From Tubulanus polymorphus (taxonomy: Eukaryota > Nemertea > Palaeonemertea > Tubulaniformes > Tubulanidae), in assembly GCF_964204645.1 (NCBI RefSeq), contig NC_134035.1:4590501-4654500 (forward strand): DNA of 64,000 nucleotides, given 5' to 3'. The notes under the pieces were generated by a model. The model saw nothing but the letters and a program-made list of their open reading frames with translations, had not been told where the DNA came from and searched no databases. Positions 49,831 through 62,386 of the stretch are shown piece by piece. Made by a program: the position numbers and the translations under genes. The stretch's first letter is position 1; each line of letters begins with the position of its first letter.

Positions 49831-51559
49831 TTTTCGATCGAATCGTCTCTAATTATGCGAACTAATTAATACCTACCTGGAACGATATTTCGCTAAAATT
49901 CGGTCAAATGCGTGCGAACAGGGATAAGTTTGATCGAGGGGGCCGAATTTATCGCGGTCGTCTTCGGGTGAAAAAAAAGAGTTTTCACGCCGCGTTTCCA
50001 CGTAACAAGCTGAATAAAACATCTAGATACAAACGAACGAACGAACGGACGAACGAACGGGAATGAAAAATATAGATTCGAAAAACGAAGCGATGATATT
50101 TTAAAAAATTTAACGCTATTTAAAGAAAAAATGTTCTTTTTATTAAAACGTATAAAAATGAGTGAGAGAGAAAAGAAGAGAGCGAGCGAGCGAGAGAGAA
50201 AAGAGATGTTAAAAAACGACGAAATATTTTTCGAAAAAATTGACGCCATATTATTAAACAGCTTTCGCATATAATGATTCGCAATCGTACATTATTAAAT
50301 ATATATATATATATATATTCATAAAATGCTGCTTCGCAAAAAACAACGAAATAAACGAAAAAACCGCGAAACGTACGACAACACGGAAAAAAAAACGAAA
50401 AATATTTTTGAAAGAACGAAAAAATCTAATCGAAAAATCGGAAGAAAAAAGACTGACTGACGAAACAATATAATGTGCGCGCCACGATCGACCAACCCCT
50501 TAACAGAGGACACGTAACCCCATCTATATTCAACAAACAGAAACGATGATGTACTATACTATATATGTATATAAAATATATATATATATATACCGACCTT
50601 TTTTTATATATATATATTCGCGGAACAAAAGTTATCAGTAAAATTATTATCATATATATATATATTTGAATATATATTATATAACGAATAAAGATTTGAT
50701 CTCGTTTTTTCTTATGTGGATACCGGCGGATGGCGAGGTGACAGGTGGTCGTCATTTTTTTTTAAAATTTCGTTCCAATAAGAATCGAGGGACAGAATCG
50801 ATAACCGATTCCTGCGATTCACAGACGACGCACCTATCAACCCGTCGATCGGCCGATATCGTCAATTGTTTTGTAAGTGTACCTTCATATTTCGTCCGTT
50901 GTTGATAAGGAAATAATTGTATTTTCTTTTCTATTTTTTTCGGCTAGAGATAACGGGCCTATTTATATTACTGTATACGATTTTTACGACCAAAGGAAAA
51001 AAAAATTCGAAAAAATTTTGAAAGTTTTTTCGGAACAGTAGAATATAAGCGTACTTTTCGTTATAAATCCTGATTAAAATTTTGACCCCCAAATTATCCA
51101 AATCATATATACATATATGTATATGTATACTTATATATATTTTCGTGAGTCTTTTCAGCATACTTTCTTCTGTTTCAGAGACAGGGGGACATACTTTCTA
51201 GAAAAAAAAGCGGTTCCCGACGAATTAGCGATAATTTCACGTAGATAATTTATCAAAAATACGACAAGCGGGCTTCGTATCGGGGTCCTGTACGCCTGTT
51301 CAAGGGGGGTGTCTTCGAATGCCAGCACCATGCATACAATAACATGGAGAAAAGATTGTATATAAAACCAAATAATTCGATGATGAATTGAAAACTGAGA
51401 GAGCGAGAAACGTATGCAATGATTGTATTTAGAGAGGAGAAATACTCACGTCACCGGTGCCTTTCCTTTTTAATGTGTGTGCGAGAGTTTCAAAAAATAT
51501 AAAGAGAAGGACCTAAGCATATGATGAGCACACCTTCGGGAAAAATTATATTATTATAG

Positions 51560-51560
51560 T

Positions 51561-51594
<34 letters not shown>

Positions 51595-51700
51595 ACGTCA
51601 AAAAATATATAATAATATATATATATATATATAATAAAATGATGATATCGACCTGCTTTGAAACGACGTACATATTCGAATATATATATATATATACGAA
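51560..51700. repeat. Cluster of short (TA)n runs
   Basis: Three runs of 16 to 28 bases separated by AATAACGTCAAAA and ATGATGATATCGACC. Similar short TA runs lie at 50300-50320, 50575-50595 and 50655-50680. Confidence 0.85.
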
Positions 51701-52082
51701 CATCTGTCTATTTTGACTGGCGATATATTTCTCTAATACAAAACCAGGTACACATAAAATATTTGAATTTCATGTTAATGCATAATTGAGACAATTAGCA
51801 GTCTGGTTGAATATCATCACGATAAACCCACTAATATCAATTCACAAAATTGTTATCGTTTTTTTTTTTTCTTTCTTACGTTTCCGGCAGAATCCTTCGA
51901 CCCATCTTACGAGTTTATCGAGAAAAACAACAACGATATCATTTGTCCAGATCGATATATCGTGGGTTACTACTCATAACGATTTTCATATACTACATCT
52001 TCATATTAGGATATATCGATAATTTATGTTTATCGAAATAGACAGAGTATATATAATCGAAATATGTACATAATCTCATCAC

Positions 52083-52088
52083 TTTATT
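52083..52088 (-). terminator. AATAAA downstream of the candidate exon at 52312-52460
   Basis: A canonical poly(A) hexamer on the minus strand, about 225 bases after the TGA of the candidate exon. The surroundings are AT-rich, so chance occurrence is likely; it is only supportive. Confidence 0.2.
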
Positions 52089-52311
52089 CATATTAATTAC
52101 CATCATCAGATCATACACGAATATAGATTAACGAACACGTTTTCTCGTTTAAGTATCTGCGTTTGATAACTTTTGCCCACGAATGATATAATAAAAAAGG
52201 ACGAAAAATCAAAGAACGAAAAGGTAGTAATAATAATCGTGATATATATAATATCTATATATGTATATTGTATAACAGGTCAAAAATGTACTACACAACT
52301 TTGCAAAGTAT

Positions 52312-52460
52312 TCAAAGGACAACATCGAAATCGGTTGCTGTCTCTTCCGACCGGCCGGACTCGACGGGTCGCGGCCGCCGCTGCAAGCGTAACCGAGCGC
52401 GATTAGCGTAAAAACTGCCCGAGGCGCCGCTATCCATCACCCGCACGTTCGGCAGTCGAT
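52312..52460 (-). CDS. Possible terminal coding exon of unknown protein (candidate alternative ONECUT last exon)
   Basis: A 149-base open segment on the minus strand is preceded by a convincing acceptor: a T-rich tract, then CTTTCTCAAGATTTCAG. It encodes 48 residues, starting RLPNVRVMDSGASGSFYANR and ending in TDFDVVL before TGA. It is markedly GC-rich, with many G/C third positions (CTG CCG AAC GTG CGG GTG), while the sequence on both sides is AT-rich. The exon starts with the last two bases of a codon, the same phase as the ONECUT homeodomain exon, so it could be a homeodomain-less alternative end of that gene. It could equally be the last exon of another minus-strand gene, or chance. I recognise no domain in it. 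Confidence 0.3.
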
Positions 52461-53419
52461 CTGAAATCTTGAGAAAGTTACCAAAAAAAAGAGAAAAAGA
52501 GAATTCTCGAAGGAAGTTCGCTGCGGTCGGTCGGTCGTATATCGGGATATCTGAAAGCAAAGATAGCACACACACATCGCATATTTCTACTACGGCGATA
52601 ACGTATTCCACCCACCCCCGAGAAACATCGATTTATTCTTCCCTTATTAATTAATATCTCCTTTAATTAACGAGCAGCGCGGCGTTTCTATTAAAATATA
52701 CGTCGACTTCAAAACTGAGATTTTCAACGATGCAAATTTCGACTCTCATCTCGGACTGGAGTCGGACGCAAATTAAAACATTCGACGTAAAAAGCGGACG
52801 AGCCGCGGACCGTCGTCGTCGGTGAAAAAGCTAAAGAACGTACTCGAGGACTTCGACGCGCGGATGCGCAACATCTACAAGGACGTATATACGTACTTCA
52901 TTATTTTCGAGTGTAAATTTGATGCATAAATATAACAGCTCCGACAACGGAGCGATGAACGCCATGAGAGAGAGAGAGAGCAACTCGTCTTTTGAGTCCT
53001 CGGTAAACAGAAGCGCTCGGCGACTACGGGTACGAAGAGGAATTTCGGCCGTCGACGACGACGTAACGTTTTTAATCAACCGTCATGACTAGCCCGTCGA
53101 TGGAGCTAATTACCGAAAGAAACAGCGCGACGACGACGACGAGATAAACTGTTTGACGAAGTGGTGCTCGAACGGACACGAAATTAAGACGAAATACGCG
53201 TTTAATATTCGACATATACTACTGCTACTACTACTACTCGACAACTTGAATAAATTCCGAAACATTTTGACACGTGGCGATGACGATGATGATGACACTG
53301 ATGAACGTACTTAGAATATCAACTCAGTTACGAAAATATCGACTCAGTTTCGAGAATCTAGTCGTAACTCGTAAATCGCAGTTCATTCTCATTCTCAGCT
53401 CATCACCTGTTTCAGTATA

Positions 53420-53700
53420 AAGCGAAAGGACACCTCCCTCTCCCCTGCCCCTCTCTCCCTCTTTCTCTTTCCTCTGCCCCCCTCAATCCCTTCCCCCTCT
53501 TTCTCTTTCCTCTGCCCCCTCTCTTTCCTTTCTCCCTCTTTCTCTTTCCTCTGCCCCCTCTCTCTCCACTCTCCCTCATACTCTTTTTCTCCCTGTCTCC
53601 CTCTCCCCTCTCTCTCTCTCTTCTCTCCTTTCCCTCTCCCCTCTCTCTCTCTTCTCTCCTTTATCTCTCCCTCTCCCCCTCTCTCTCTCTTCTCTCTTGG
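53420..53700. repeat. 280-base polypyrimidine tract (C/T on plus strand)
   Basis: CTCCCTCTTTCTCTTTCCTC-like units. Opposite polarity to the tract at 25.2 kb, so transcripts crossing both could pair. Confidence 0.9.
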
Positions 53701-56384
53701 TCTCATTGTACCGCTATAATAAACGAATCCATTAAACGTGTGAATACTAACTATTCTTAATAAACAATCGAGACTATTGAATAACTGTGCGCTCGCTCTC
53801 GCTCGGCGCTGCTATTCTCAATTTTAATAGGCGCTTTGTCCAATTCTTCTTGTCAATGTTGCTTTCATTTGTAATTCAATCTAAGAAGCAGCGGCGGTAC
53901 CCAGCGTGCCGTGTGTTGTGTGTATGTGTGCGCGCCGCCAGCTATTTTCACGCCCAGTCCAACAACCAAACAAACATCATCGGTAAACATCGGTGTCTGT
54001 TCAAACTCTTCACTTTCAAAACGTCTACGACTCCATTCATTTCTTGTCCACTATACGAAGATGTAACATATGTGTCTCGTAACGAAGGCCACGAGATGAC
54101 CAAGCGACTATTGTCAAACTATTGTCCGACGCCCGATAATGGAAAGGGTTTAAATAAATGCCAGCTGTGACTGCGGTTTAAGTACGGGGAAACAGGTGAA
54201 GACTATGCCATCGTATGATTCGATATGAACATTTTTGTGACATCGCGTAGGACATTTTCGGCCACCAAGTGTACCGGATACTAGATATACTTCTACTATT
54301 CCTGGTACTAGCTTGCTAGGTTACAGGGCCTACATAGTTAGCTATGAACAGGCTGAGGGTCCCCACCTCCCTGATATCATATACTAACAATAACCTAAGA
54401 ATTGAATGGTAACCTAAGAATTAAACATAACATTGTAAATTTAAACCTAGACTCTTCGCATTCAGCCTTTATCAATCCTAACATGCCAATTTTCTTTAAT
54501 ATCGCCAAACTTATATATCGTGGACTTGCAAATATCACTTAAAGAATATTGTATCATACCGAATATGCTAATATCATATTTCTATCATTCTATTCTAATC
54601 TCATATTAGCACTTGGCACGGATTGTAGGAAAAATGCCACTGCAAAAAATATCACAGGTCAAAATGAAACCAGGAACAAACGTCACCAATGATCAATAAT
54701 GAGGTTTTTAATCGTTGCTTTTCAGTTGTGGTTTCATGAATAAACTTATTGATATCATTATAATAATAATAATAATTATTATTATCATTATTATCAGATA
54801 CACGATTCTAGAACGCCTAATGCAAGAGTTGACCAAGAACGAAGACAATTTTTCCTTCCTTGTGCGATCGAGGAACCGGTAGCGATTACGTAACAATTCT
54901 CAAACAATTGCCGAGAGTCGCTTCTCAGAAATAACGACAGGATCGAAAACATCATGAATTTTTCAAGCGTGCGCGCGTGTTCTTCGATTCAAAGTGTAGC
55001 CATCTGCGCGAACGAACGCGAAATTATTATTATTACTATTATTAATACAAAAGGACGGACGAAATGAGGACGAAATTGAGTCCCGCGGTAACAATAGGTC
55101 GAACATCGGGTCCATTCCCACACACAGACAGGGAGAGTGAGAAAGAGAGAGGGGAGAGAGAGAGAGAAGAGTATAACTGGCGCAACGGCGCAGTTGTTAT
55201 GATTGGGTAAATATCGCCGCCAACGTGTCAATCTATAGAACAATCGTTCTGAATCTAAAATGGCCAATTTGCAATTTGTACACATGAATCAACATCGCGC
55301 GAAACGAAGTCAAACAAAACCGCGACCAGGGACGCCGCGTTATAGCCTATTAAATATACATGATCGTAGAACACCTCACGCTGTCTAACGTAGGCGTTGA
55401 CCAACTTCTATTTTTTGAAGCTTTATCAAACCATGAAATTGTTTCCGCTGATTGAAGGTGTCTACATCATTAGTAAATTGCCTGTTCGCGATTGTTTCGT
55501 TAATTTTTCGCGTCGGCTGCCAATTTCTACCAATTTCTACGAACTGTGACGTAAGATGATTTTGTAAATAGGCATGAAGTCAATCGTTTCATATTTTGAA
55601 AGCTGTTCGTTTCAAAAGCAATCCGTCTCTCCTTTCATCACCGGTTTTCAAATGGGAGATTTTGTAGAATTTTTATTTGTGGCAAATTTTTAGACCATAG
55701 GTTTAACGCCTTGAATACTTCCGTATCCACGTTCTACGAGTGGATAAATATCAAATTTGGTAACTTTCATTAAAGTTAGTTTTCTCTTTCCTTGTTATTA
55801 TTCCATGTACAAATTTCATACATCATCTTTTTTATGTACAAAAATTTCGTATCATCCGCAATTTACGATTTCATGATGAATTAACATTGAATTGAATTGA
55901 ATTACGATCGAAACGCCGGATTTGAAGGCGAGTTTTTCCATAGGCCGGCCGATCGGAGTGATATCGCAGGTGAATGATTCATTCCGCTATTCAACAATCA
56001 ACAATAGCGCGTTGCATATACGCATAGAAAATACGTTTTCAGAGAGACCTGTTCGAAAACTGTGCCACCTCCGCCGCCGTCGTCATCACCGTCGACGATG
56101 ATGAGAGCGGATGAATTTCAAATGCGGGCACAAATCAGCAGCGAGCTCCTCTCATAAAACACTCTCACTGTCTCCTCGCACACTCTCACTCTCACATTCT
56201 CCTTCTCTTCCTCTAGTTCTCTCCTCTCTTCCCTCTCTCTCTCTATCATACAAGCGTAACACATATGCATCGAAGTCGGGTATCGTCGAGTGGTGCTTGT
56301 TACCATTTTTCATTCACTCCGGTTCAAATCGTCCGCATCCGTACGCGAAAACAATGAATCGAATCGAATAATGAAAATGAACAC

Positions 56385-56429
<45 letters not shown>

Positions 56430-56496
56430 TATAAAGAGAGCGGAAATTTTTTCGAACCCGCGTACATTGCGACCCGGGTTCGACGAGCTAGGTGTA
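53701..56496. other. Intronic sequence; no gene seen
   Basis: 53790-54170 (plus) is open for 127 codons but low in coding character. 54750-54800 is an ATAAT/ATTAT inverted run. 55100-55170 is GA-rich. Confidence 0.45.
56390..56432. repeat. (TA)n-(CA)n compound microsatellite
   Basis: About 25 bases of TA followed by ACACACACACACACA. Confidence 0.9.
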
Positions 56497-56594
56497 GGCC
56501 CGGTTCCACAGTTATGAGTTAGAGTTAACTCTCAGTTAATGTTAGTTCATTTTCGATGAGTCAAATCTGAACTCCGAACTGTGGAACTGGACCC
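56497..56594. mobile_element. MITE family A copy
   Basis: GGCCCGGTTCCACAGTTATG at the left, AACTGTGGAACTGGACCC at the right, with the shared central GTTCATTTTCGATGAGT box. About 98 bp. Confidence 0.85.
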
Positions 56595-56954
56595 AGTAGT
56601 ATAACTGAGTTATGTAGTTAAAGAGATATAAATCGCAACGACCGATTTCCACCGCGACATATGTTGATGGCGTCGGCCGCCGCCATCGTCAGTATCGTTG
56701 GAAAGAGTCATCATCATCATTTTAATTGGTCGTTGGTGGTCGCGTCCGAGTGCCATATTTTCAAGTGCAATCATCCCATTTTGTGGGAGACAGCAGCCCG
56801 GGCTCATACGTATGTAGACATACAAGTGCACGCGCAGATGTTACGAAATTAACGCGACTTATTACGATAAGGAGGATACCGCGCTCGCCGGAAAAATATC
56901 AGCATTTAGGAAATTGAGAAATTGAAAAAAATCGACAGTTCACTTATCCGTGAA

Positions 56955-57480
56955 TTCTCAATCTTTATCTCCGCACAAAATACTGAATATCTAATATTAT
57001 GCTTGATGAGAATTTAATGTAAAATACCTACTTTACTCTATTAGCTCGACTATGACAGCTCGAACAGGACATTCTTAATCTCCGTACAAAATACTGAATA
57101 TCTAATAAGATAAAATCCCACTATTTACAGATTAAAAGAATTTAAAAACCAGAATTTATTTATTCAATCAAAAATATATAAAAGACACGACGTTTCAATC
57201 TCACCCTAGAGATCATCGTCAGGTGTGAGAAATAGACTAAAAAACAGGGGTATATATATACAGAGGAGGACAGGTTAATTGAGTAAATTGGTGAGTGAGT
57301 AAATAATTAGTGTTTGGCAAGGCATGAAGTAATATACTTAGAAAGAAGGGAATTTTTTTTTAATTCTTTTAATCTGAGATTTCTTATTATCCGTTCACCA
57401 CGTTTGAGTGTGGTCATCGTTCTATACTGAATATCTAAATATTATGCTTCATGAGAATGTGGAATACCTATCTTAAATAT
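56955..57480. repeat. Direct repeats flanking the 57128-57376 element
   Basis: AATACTGAATATCTAATATT and the following GCTTGATGAGAATTTAATG occur at about 56980-57020. ATACTGAATATCTAATAAG recurs at about 57090, and ATACTGAATATCTAAATATT plus GCTTCATGAGAATG at about 57425-57460. The inner element seems to have landed in, or duplicated with, an older repeat. Confidence 0.6.
57128..57376. mobile_element. 249-bp element with inverted ends and a hammerhead-like core
   Basis: The ends CAGATTAAAAGAATTTAAAA and TTTTAATTCTTTTAATCTG are inverted repeats. On the minus strand the interior holds CCTGACGATGATCTCTAGGG followed by TGAGATTGAAACGTCGTG, a signature I associate with Penelope-like and related elements. 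CTGACGA fits the hammerhead box CUGANGA and GAAAC fits the second box; the helix between them pairs with one bulged base. Helix I does not pair, so it is probably a relic. ATACTGAATATCTAA blocks flank both sides. Confidence 0.55.
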
Positions 57481-58019
57481 TGGCAAGACAAATATGCGAT
57501 ACGTTAAAACCGAAAATTCATAAAGACTATGAATTTTTGATCGAACGCGTGGAAAACGACTCTTACTGACTCGGTTAGCAGCACGGATGAGGGGTAACCA
57601 CTCGAGGAGGTGCTACATCTCCCGCGTATCAATTTACGGCAGAATTTTTTTCAGAATTTTAAATCAACAGCATGTATGCTCGCTCGTACGGGGGTGGGGT
57701 AAAGGTGTAATGGCGCCGGAGACAACAGCGTCGTCGTTAACGGGCGTCTAAATAATTAAATTTCCACGAGGAACGAAATAAACAAAACCCGCGCGACGAG
57801 GACTCGACGGACGAACTCTTGATCCAGGCGTCGAAAACGCTCGAAATACCGTTCAACGATCGTTGAGTTTAGAACCGACGTCGCGTGAAGTATCGACTCG
57901 AAGTCGAGTTTGAGTTTCATCTAAAAAAAAAATTGGTCCCTATCAATAAATGAACAGGTAGCCTGACTGTATGACCGGCTATTTACATGATTTCACACTG
58001 CCGCTGGTAAGAACAAAAC

Positions 58020-58140
58020 TTGAGAGTAATTTGTGATCAAAAACCGTTGTTTATTTGAAAATGAACTAGAAATTATTCTGATTTCGAAAGTGTTTTGAGA
58101 TTTTTTTTTTAGCTCAGGGCTCCTCACTTCAGCACTAACA
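58020..58140. repeat. Dispersed repeat family B, copy 3
   Basis: TTTGAAAATGAACTAGAAAT followed by TATTCTGATTTCGAAAG aligns with the copies at 23.9 and 27.2 kb. Confidence 0.55.
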
Positions 58141-58699
58141 CAGCTTTAAAGCTTGCTTGTTGTCCCTTTCCATATTGTAAATCAACTGTTTTACATATTT
58201 AGTTGATTATTTAAAAAAAATTTGTGGAGAAAATAAATAATCATATCATATCAATCATGATTTCTAATTTAAACAAAATTTAAGTAACTTCGGATGAGAT
58301 GGAAAAAAACAGTCGGGGGTCAAACGAAGAATGGACATCAATGAAGACGTGGAATGTGAAGATCGTGGAATGTGAAGGTCGGAGGGACTGAAGATCGGTC
58401 GTGTTATGATATACAGTCAGTCGTAACTACAACATTTTTCCATTCGCATTTCATCGTCGTTCTGCCGACGACGCATTAGGCTCAGACCGAAAACTACAAG
58501 TTAATCCCCGCGTTCGCGAATACGACCCGACGACCGACCGACGCTACACACAACCCTCGTCGTACCCTCGTTCCTCGCGCCTCTAATCTCCATCATATCA
58601 ACGTCGGACGATAAAACGTTCCCTCGCGAACAATTACTTGCGGCGTTTCATGGTTTTTTCTATCTTCTTTACGTATATCTGTTATGCGTATAGGACAAG

Positions 58700-58788
58700 C
58701 TGGACTAGTTCTACTGGTCAGCGCACTCGCCTTCTACGTACAAGACCCGGGTACAAGACCCGGGTACGATCCCCGTTCGATCCCCGGT
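58700..58788 (+). repeat. tRNA-derived SINE-like fragment
   Basis: CTGGTCAGCGCACTCGCCTT resembles the region after an A box, and CCGTTCGATCCCCGG resembles a B box (GTTCGATCC). Between them ACAAGACCCGGGT is tandemly duplicated. It does not fold as an intact tRNA because of this duplication and poor acceptor pairing. Confidence 0.45.
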
Positions 58789-59306
58789 GAATGGGCGTAA
58801 TTTCACTGTCACTTCTCTTAATCGTTACACATCCGCACTCGATCGATCGAGTCAACATGTAAAAAATAAAGTCATAAAAATAAGTCGTTCATCGCTTCAT
58901 CAGCATTTCCGCGGCGAGATTTCCGAATTCATTACATAAAAGGTCGACCTCCAGATCCGAGAGACCCGTTACCTCGAACGGCCTCCGATTCGACTCGTAC
59001 CGGGTTCGACGGCGATCAAAATGAGTTCGCTCGTGATTAGAAACCGTAATCGGAGCCCGAGATCATCGTCGATATATCATCATTCGACTACGCTCATAGA
59101 AGTTTGATCGTTTTTCTATCGGCTGTTATCCGAGGCCCATTAACTCGCGCTACCGAGTTAGGGCCCGACTCCGCAATCACTCTCTCTCTCTCACTCTCTC
59201 TCTCTCTCGTTCTGTGCGTTCGAAACGGTTCATTAATATCGCACCCAAAGACATCAGCCGTCATAGTCGCAATCGGTATAAAGGACTTTCTGTCGAGACT
59301 AACATA

Positions 59307-59469
59307 GGGGTCATTCATTTATTACGTACGCATTAAGGGAGGGGGTAGGGCTCAGTGCAATTGCTTACTGTAATGCTTAATGTATAAGAAAAAATGGCCG
59401 ATTTTGCGTACAGAGGGGGAGGGTTGAAAAATTCAAAATTTTATGCATACGTAATAAATGAATGATCCC
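59307..59469. mobile_element. MITE with 25-bp terminal inverted repeats and ATA duplication
   Basis: The left end GGGGTCATTCATTTATTACG and the right end, inverted GGGATCATTCATTTATTACG, continue as TACGCA / TATGCA. ATA flanks both sides (59304-59306, 59470-59472). Non-coding, 163 bp. A three-base duplication and G-rich ends would suit a PIF/Harbinger-like origin, but that is only a suggestion. Confidence 0.85.
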
Positions 59470-59768
59470 ATAGCGCGCGCCGCGTTCGTACCTCAGCAGG
59501 GCTAGGTATACATTTTTCAGAGGTTGAGAACGAGAGAGAAGGGATGAATGCATGGTCGTGCGGGGAGGTCAAAGAAAGGCAATGAGGAAAGTAGAGTGTA
59601 GGGTATACAGAGGAAACTGAGAGCGAGTGGAAAAGTGGGGAGATGGAGGAGAAAGGATGAAGGGAGTGAGGGGGAGAGGGGAGGTAGGGAGAGAGCTAGG
59701 ACAGCGCGACTGTCATTCTTTCGCATAATTATCAAGTAAATGAATATGGACATAATCGGGTTTCACAC

Positions 59769-59772
<4 letters not shown>

Positions 59773-59806
<34 letters not shown>
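59773..59806. repeat. (TC)n microsatellite
   Basis: Seventeen CT units then GTGTGTG. Another CT run is at 59180-59208. Confidence 0.95.
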
Positions 59807-59810
<4 letters not shown>

Positions 59811-60481
59811 CGGCACACGATGAGGATGAGGACAAGGTGAGACGAGGTGAGGCGAGGCACGCCGTCGCTGATAATAATAAACCCCTCGTCGACGATTCCA
59901 CAATTCCACGACGACGACGGAAACGCAGAAGAAAAAAAACACGTCGCATCCGTAATTGGACATTTAATAGCGATCTACCGCTGCGTTAAAACGATTAATT
60001 GTCGCCGTGGAAACAACGCCTATAACAATGCCGGGCCCCGTGTGTGTGCGCGCGCCCGCGTACAATCGGTAGAGACGTATGTAAAGACGATGGCTCCGCG
60101 CGGCACCGGTGGGTGTCTTTATTTGATCGCCATATTTCGCGATCAACGTCGTCATAAATTAATGACGTGTTTTTTTTTTGCGACGACAAAATTTTCTGGA
60201 TATCGTTTTGTTTTCGAGTTAATCGGGAAACGTCGATTCATATAAAATCAACGCGACAGACACGTTTGTGATTTCATGTGAAAGCGAAATATTTTACGAG
60301 CTCCTAAACAAACGACAATATAAAATACTTAAAACTTGCCGATCTTAGAAAACTGGGGACTGAGGTTACGTTTTCTTAATTCATCTTCATAATCTCGGGG
60401 TAGGGTGTCAAGATATGAATTACTGCATAGTCTGGTGTACACTCAATTGACTTTGAATTAAGCCCCGGGTTAAAGTTAACA

Positions 60482-60737
60482 AAAGGGGTTCGGTAAAGTT
60501 GCAAAGTATGGCTTAGATTTACGACCAGTGTAAGCTCATTTTGGTTCCATAGACAATCTAACAACTTAAGACTAGAGTAAGCTTATTTTAGTTCTAACCG
60601 ATCTAACAACTTAAGACCAGTGTAAGCTCATTTTGGTTCTATAACCAATCTAACAACCTAAGACCAATCTAAGACCATCTTAGTTCTGTCGGCAATCTAA
60701 CAACTCAAGACCAGCGTTAAGATTAAGAACCCCTTTT
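60482..60737. mobile_element. Repeat element with AAAGGGGTTC ends and internal 56-bp tandem units
   Basis: AAAGGGGTTC at the left and GAACCCCTTT at the right face each other. The interior consists of four or five units of about 56 bases, such as GACCAGTGTAAGCTCATTTT followed by GGTTCTATAACCAATCTAAC. Related blocks occur at 18826-19005 (inverted sense) and 28290-28365. Confidence 0.65.
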
Positions 60738-61410
60738 AGACTTTAAAGAGAAACTGCGCAATTGAGAAGTTAGATTCGGAACCCGATAACCCGTCAGCAT
60801 CAGTGAGCATTCTATAAGTTTCAGCCTTTGTCGTTCTTCGGGGTCGGGCATCGGCGCATTATACCCGTAAGAATAAACGAACTTATATATTACCGGACTA
60901 GTATATGACAAGGTATTAGATCATATTACCGACACGCGTCGATAATACGGTTCAATACGGCTCGATAAAATCATTAGAAATCTATTATCCTCGTGCTACC
61001 ATCAAACACCGAGCTGGTCGCGCCGTTCGATAATTCTATTAACACCATCATCATCACAGATATACAACATTAATGGTCGAATGGCCACGGATGACGACGA
61101 CGCCGCCGCGCGAAATACCTACGCACACGCCTCGGCGAGGGCGGCCACTGTAAAGATTTGTTTTTATTCGAATAAAAAAAGAATATACTCAGCTGGAGAA
61201 TCGTATCGACCGAATTGAATACACATTCTTTTTCATAACTCGGCTTCAGAGGAAATTCTCCGGTGCATTCGTTAGAAATAACCCGAAGCGAGGCGGTTAC
61301 AATACTATCAATTCAATGAGATGATAATAGTAGAGTCTTTAGTTGACGTTGAAGTGAAACCCAAGAACGAACTCATTGTTTCCGAATAACTTCTGTCTTT
61401 CAAGCAAGCA

Positions 61411-61700
61411 GGGGCTACAGTTGGTCGAAAGTTGGTTAAAAGTAACCGGCGGATAAATACATTATAGTAACGATGAACTTTTAATCGTCACTATGTCAAC
61501 TATCCACTGGTTAACTCTAACCAACTTATGAGTAACTGCAGCCTCTGTTCCGCAGTTCTGGGGCCAGTTGCTCAAACGTTTAAAGATAATCATCGAATAA
61601 ATACTATAGTAACTATGAACTTTTAATTATATATATTGTCACTATGTCAACTATCCACTGGTAAACTCGAACTAACTTTATTCAGAGCAACTGTAGCCCC
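61411..61700. mobile_element. Two related MITE units, outer ends GGGGCTACAGTTG
   Basis: The outer ends are GGGGCTACAGTTG and CAACTGTAGCCCC. Inside are two similar units, about 61411-61545 and 61558-61700. Both contain GATGAACTTTTAAT or its close variant, then TCACTATGTCAACTATCCAC. The second starts GGGGCCAGTTGCTCAAACG. Confidence 0.75.
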
Positions 61701-62386
61701 ACAAGTATTTCACCTTAAACATTAGAAACGACAGTTCATCGTTCTTATGACCGACGGTTTCAATTTTAATTCTACGATAATCTAAAATATCAGGCGTTGT
61801 TCTTTGCGCGTGTATTTCACGTATTCCCATCGGTTTCTTCTACGCGCGTTCAAATCTCCCGAATAAAAAGCATTTACTACACAAGCGGCAAGCGAACTGA
61901 CAACACCTACAAGAGCTAACCAACACCCGTGAGAGGGTATGAACCTTTCGTAAAACGATACAAATATCTTTTTCAAAATTCGTAGAGAAAAACTTCTGCT
62001 ACGGTTTCGAGTTATTCGAGTTGTTCACGCGCCGGTAACGAGAAATCTGCTGAGCTGGCAATTTACGCGCGTGTTGGCTACACACAACCAGACAGTGGCG
62101 TCATCTGGTGGTCGAACGAGGAACTTCCACTCGGTGTTTAATAAGCAATTTGTTTAGATTCGAAAACATAGCGCGAGATTATCGACTAATCGGTGCTTCT
62201 AATCCGGGAGAGATGGAAAAAATTTCTGTCGTTTCAATTTCAATCGAGGTTGTTGTCCACCACGGACCTTTTTCTAAACATAATATATACTACTGTATAA
62301 TTCACCCCTTGAGTCGAATACAATACCATTAAAAAACTGAAGATTTTTTTTTGCGATGAGAATCAATGGCCTGAGTGTTGTTACTA

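Noticed and set aside
53395-53706. 103-codon Arg/Glu-rich frame
   Set aside because: Low-complexity translation of the polypyrimidine tract.
57187-57224. Active hammerhead ribozyme
   Set aside because: Helix I strands are not complementary and helix II has a bulge; reported only as a possible relic.
58700-58788. Functional tRNA gene
   Set aside because: The internal ACAAGACCCGGGT duplication and lack of acceptor pairing rule out an intact tRNA; a SINE fragment is more likely.
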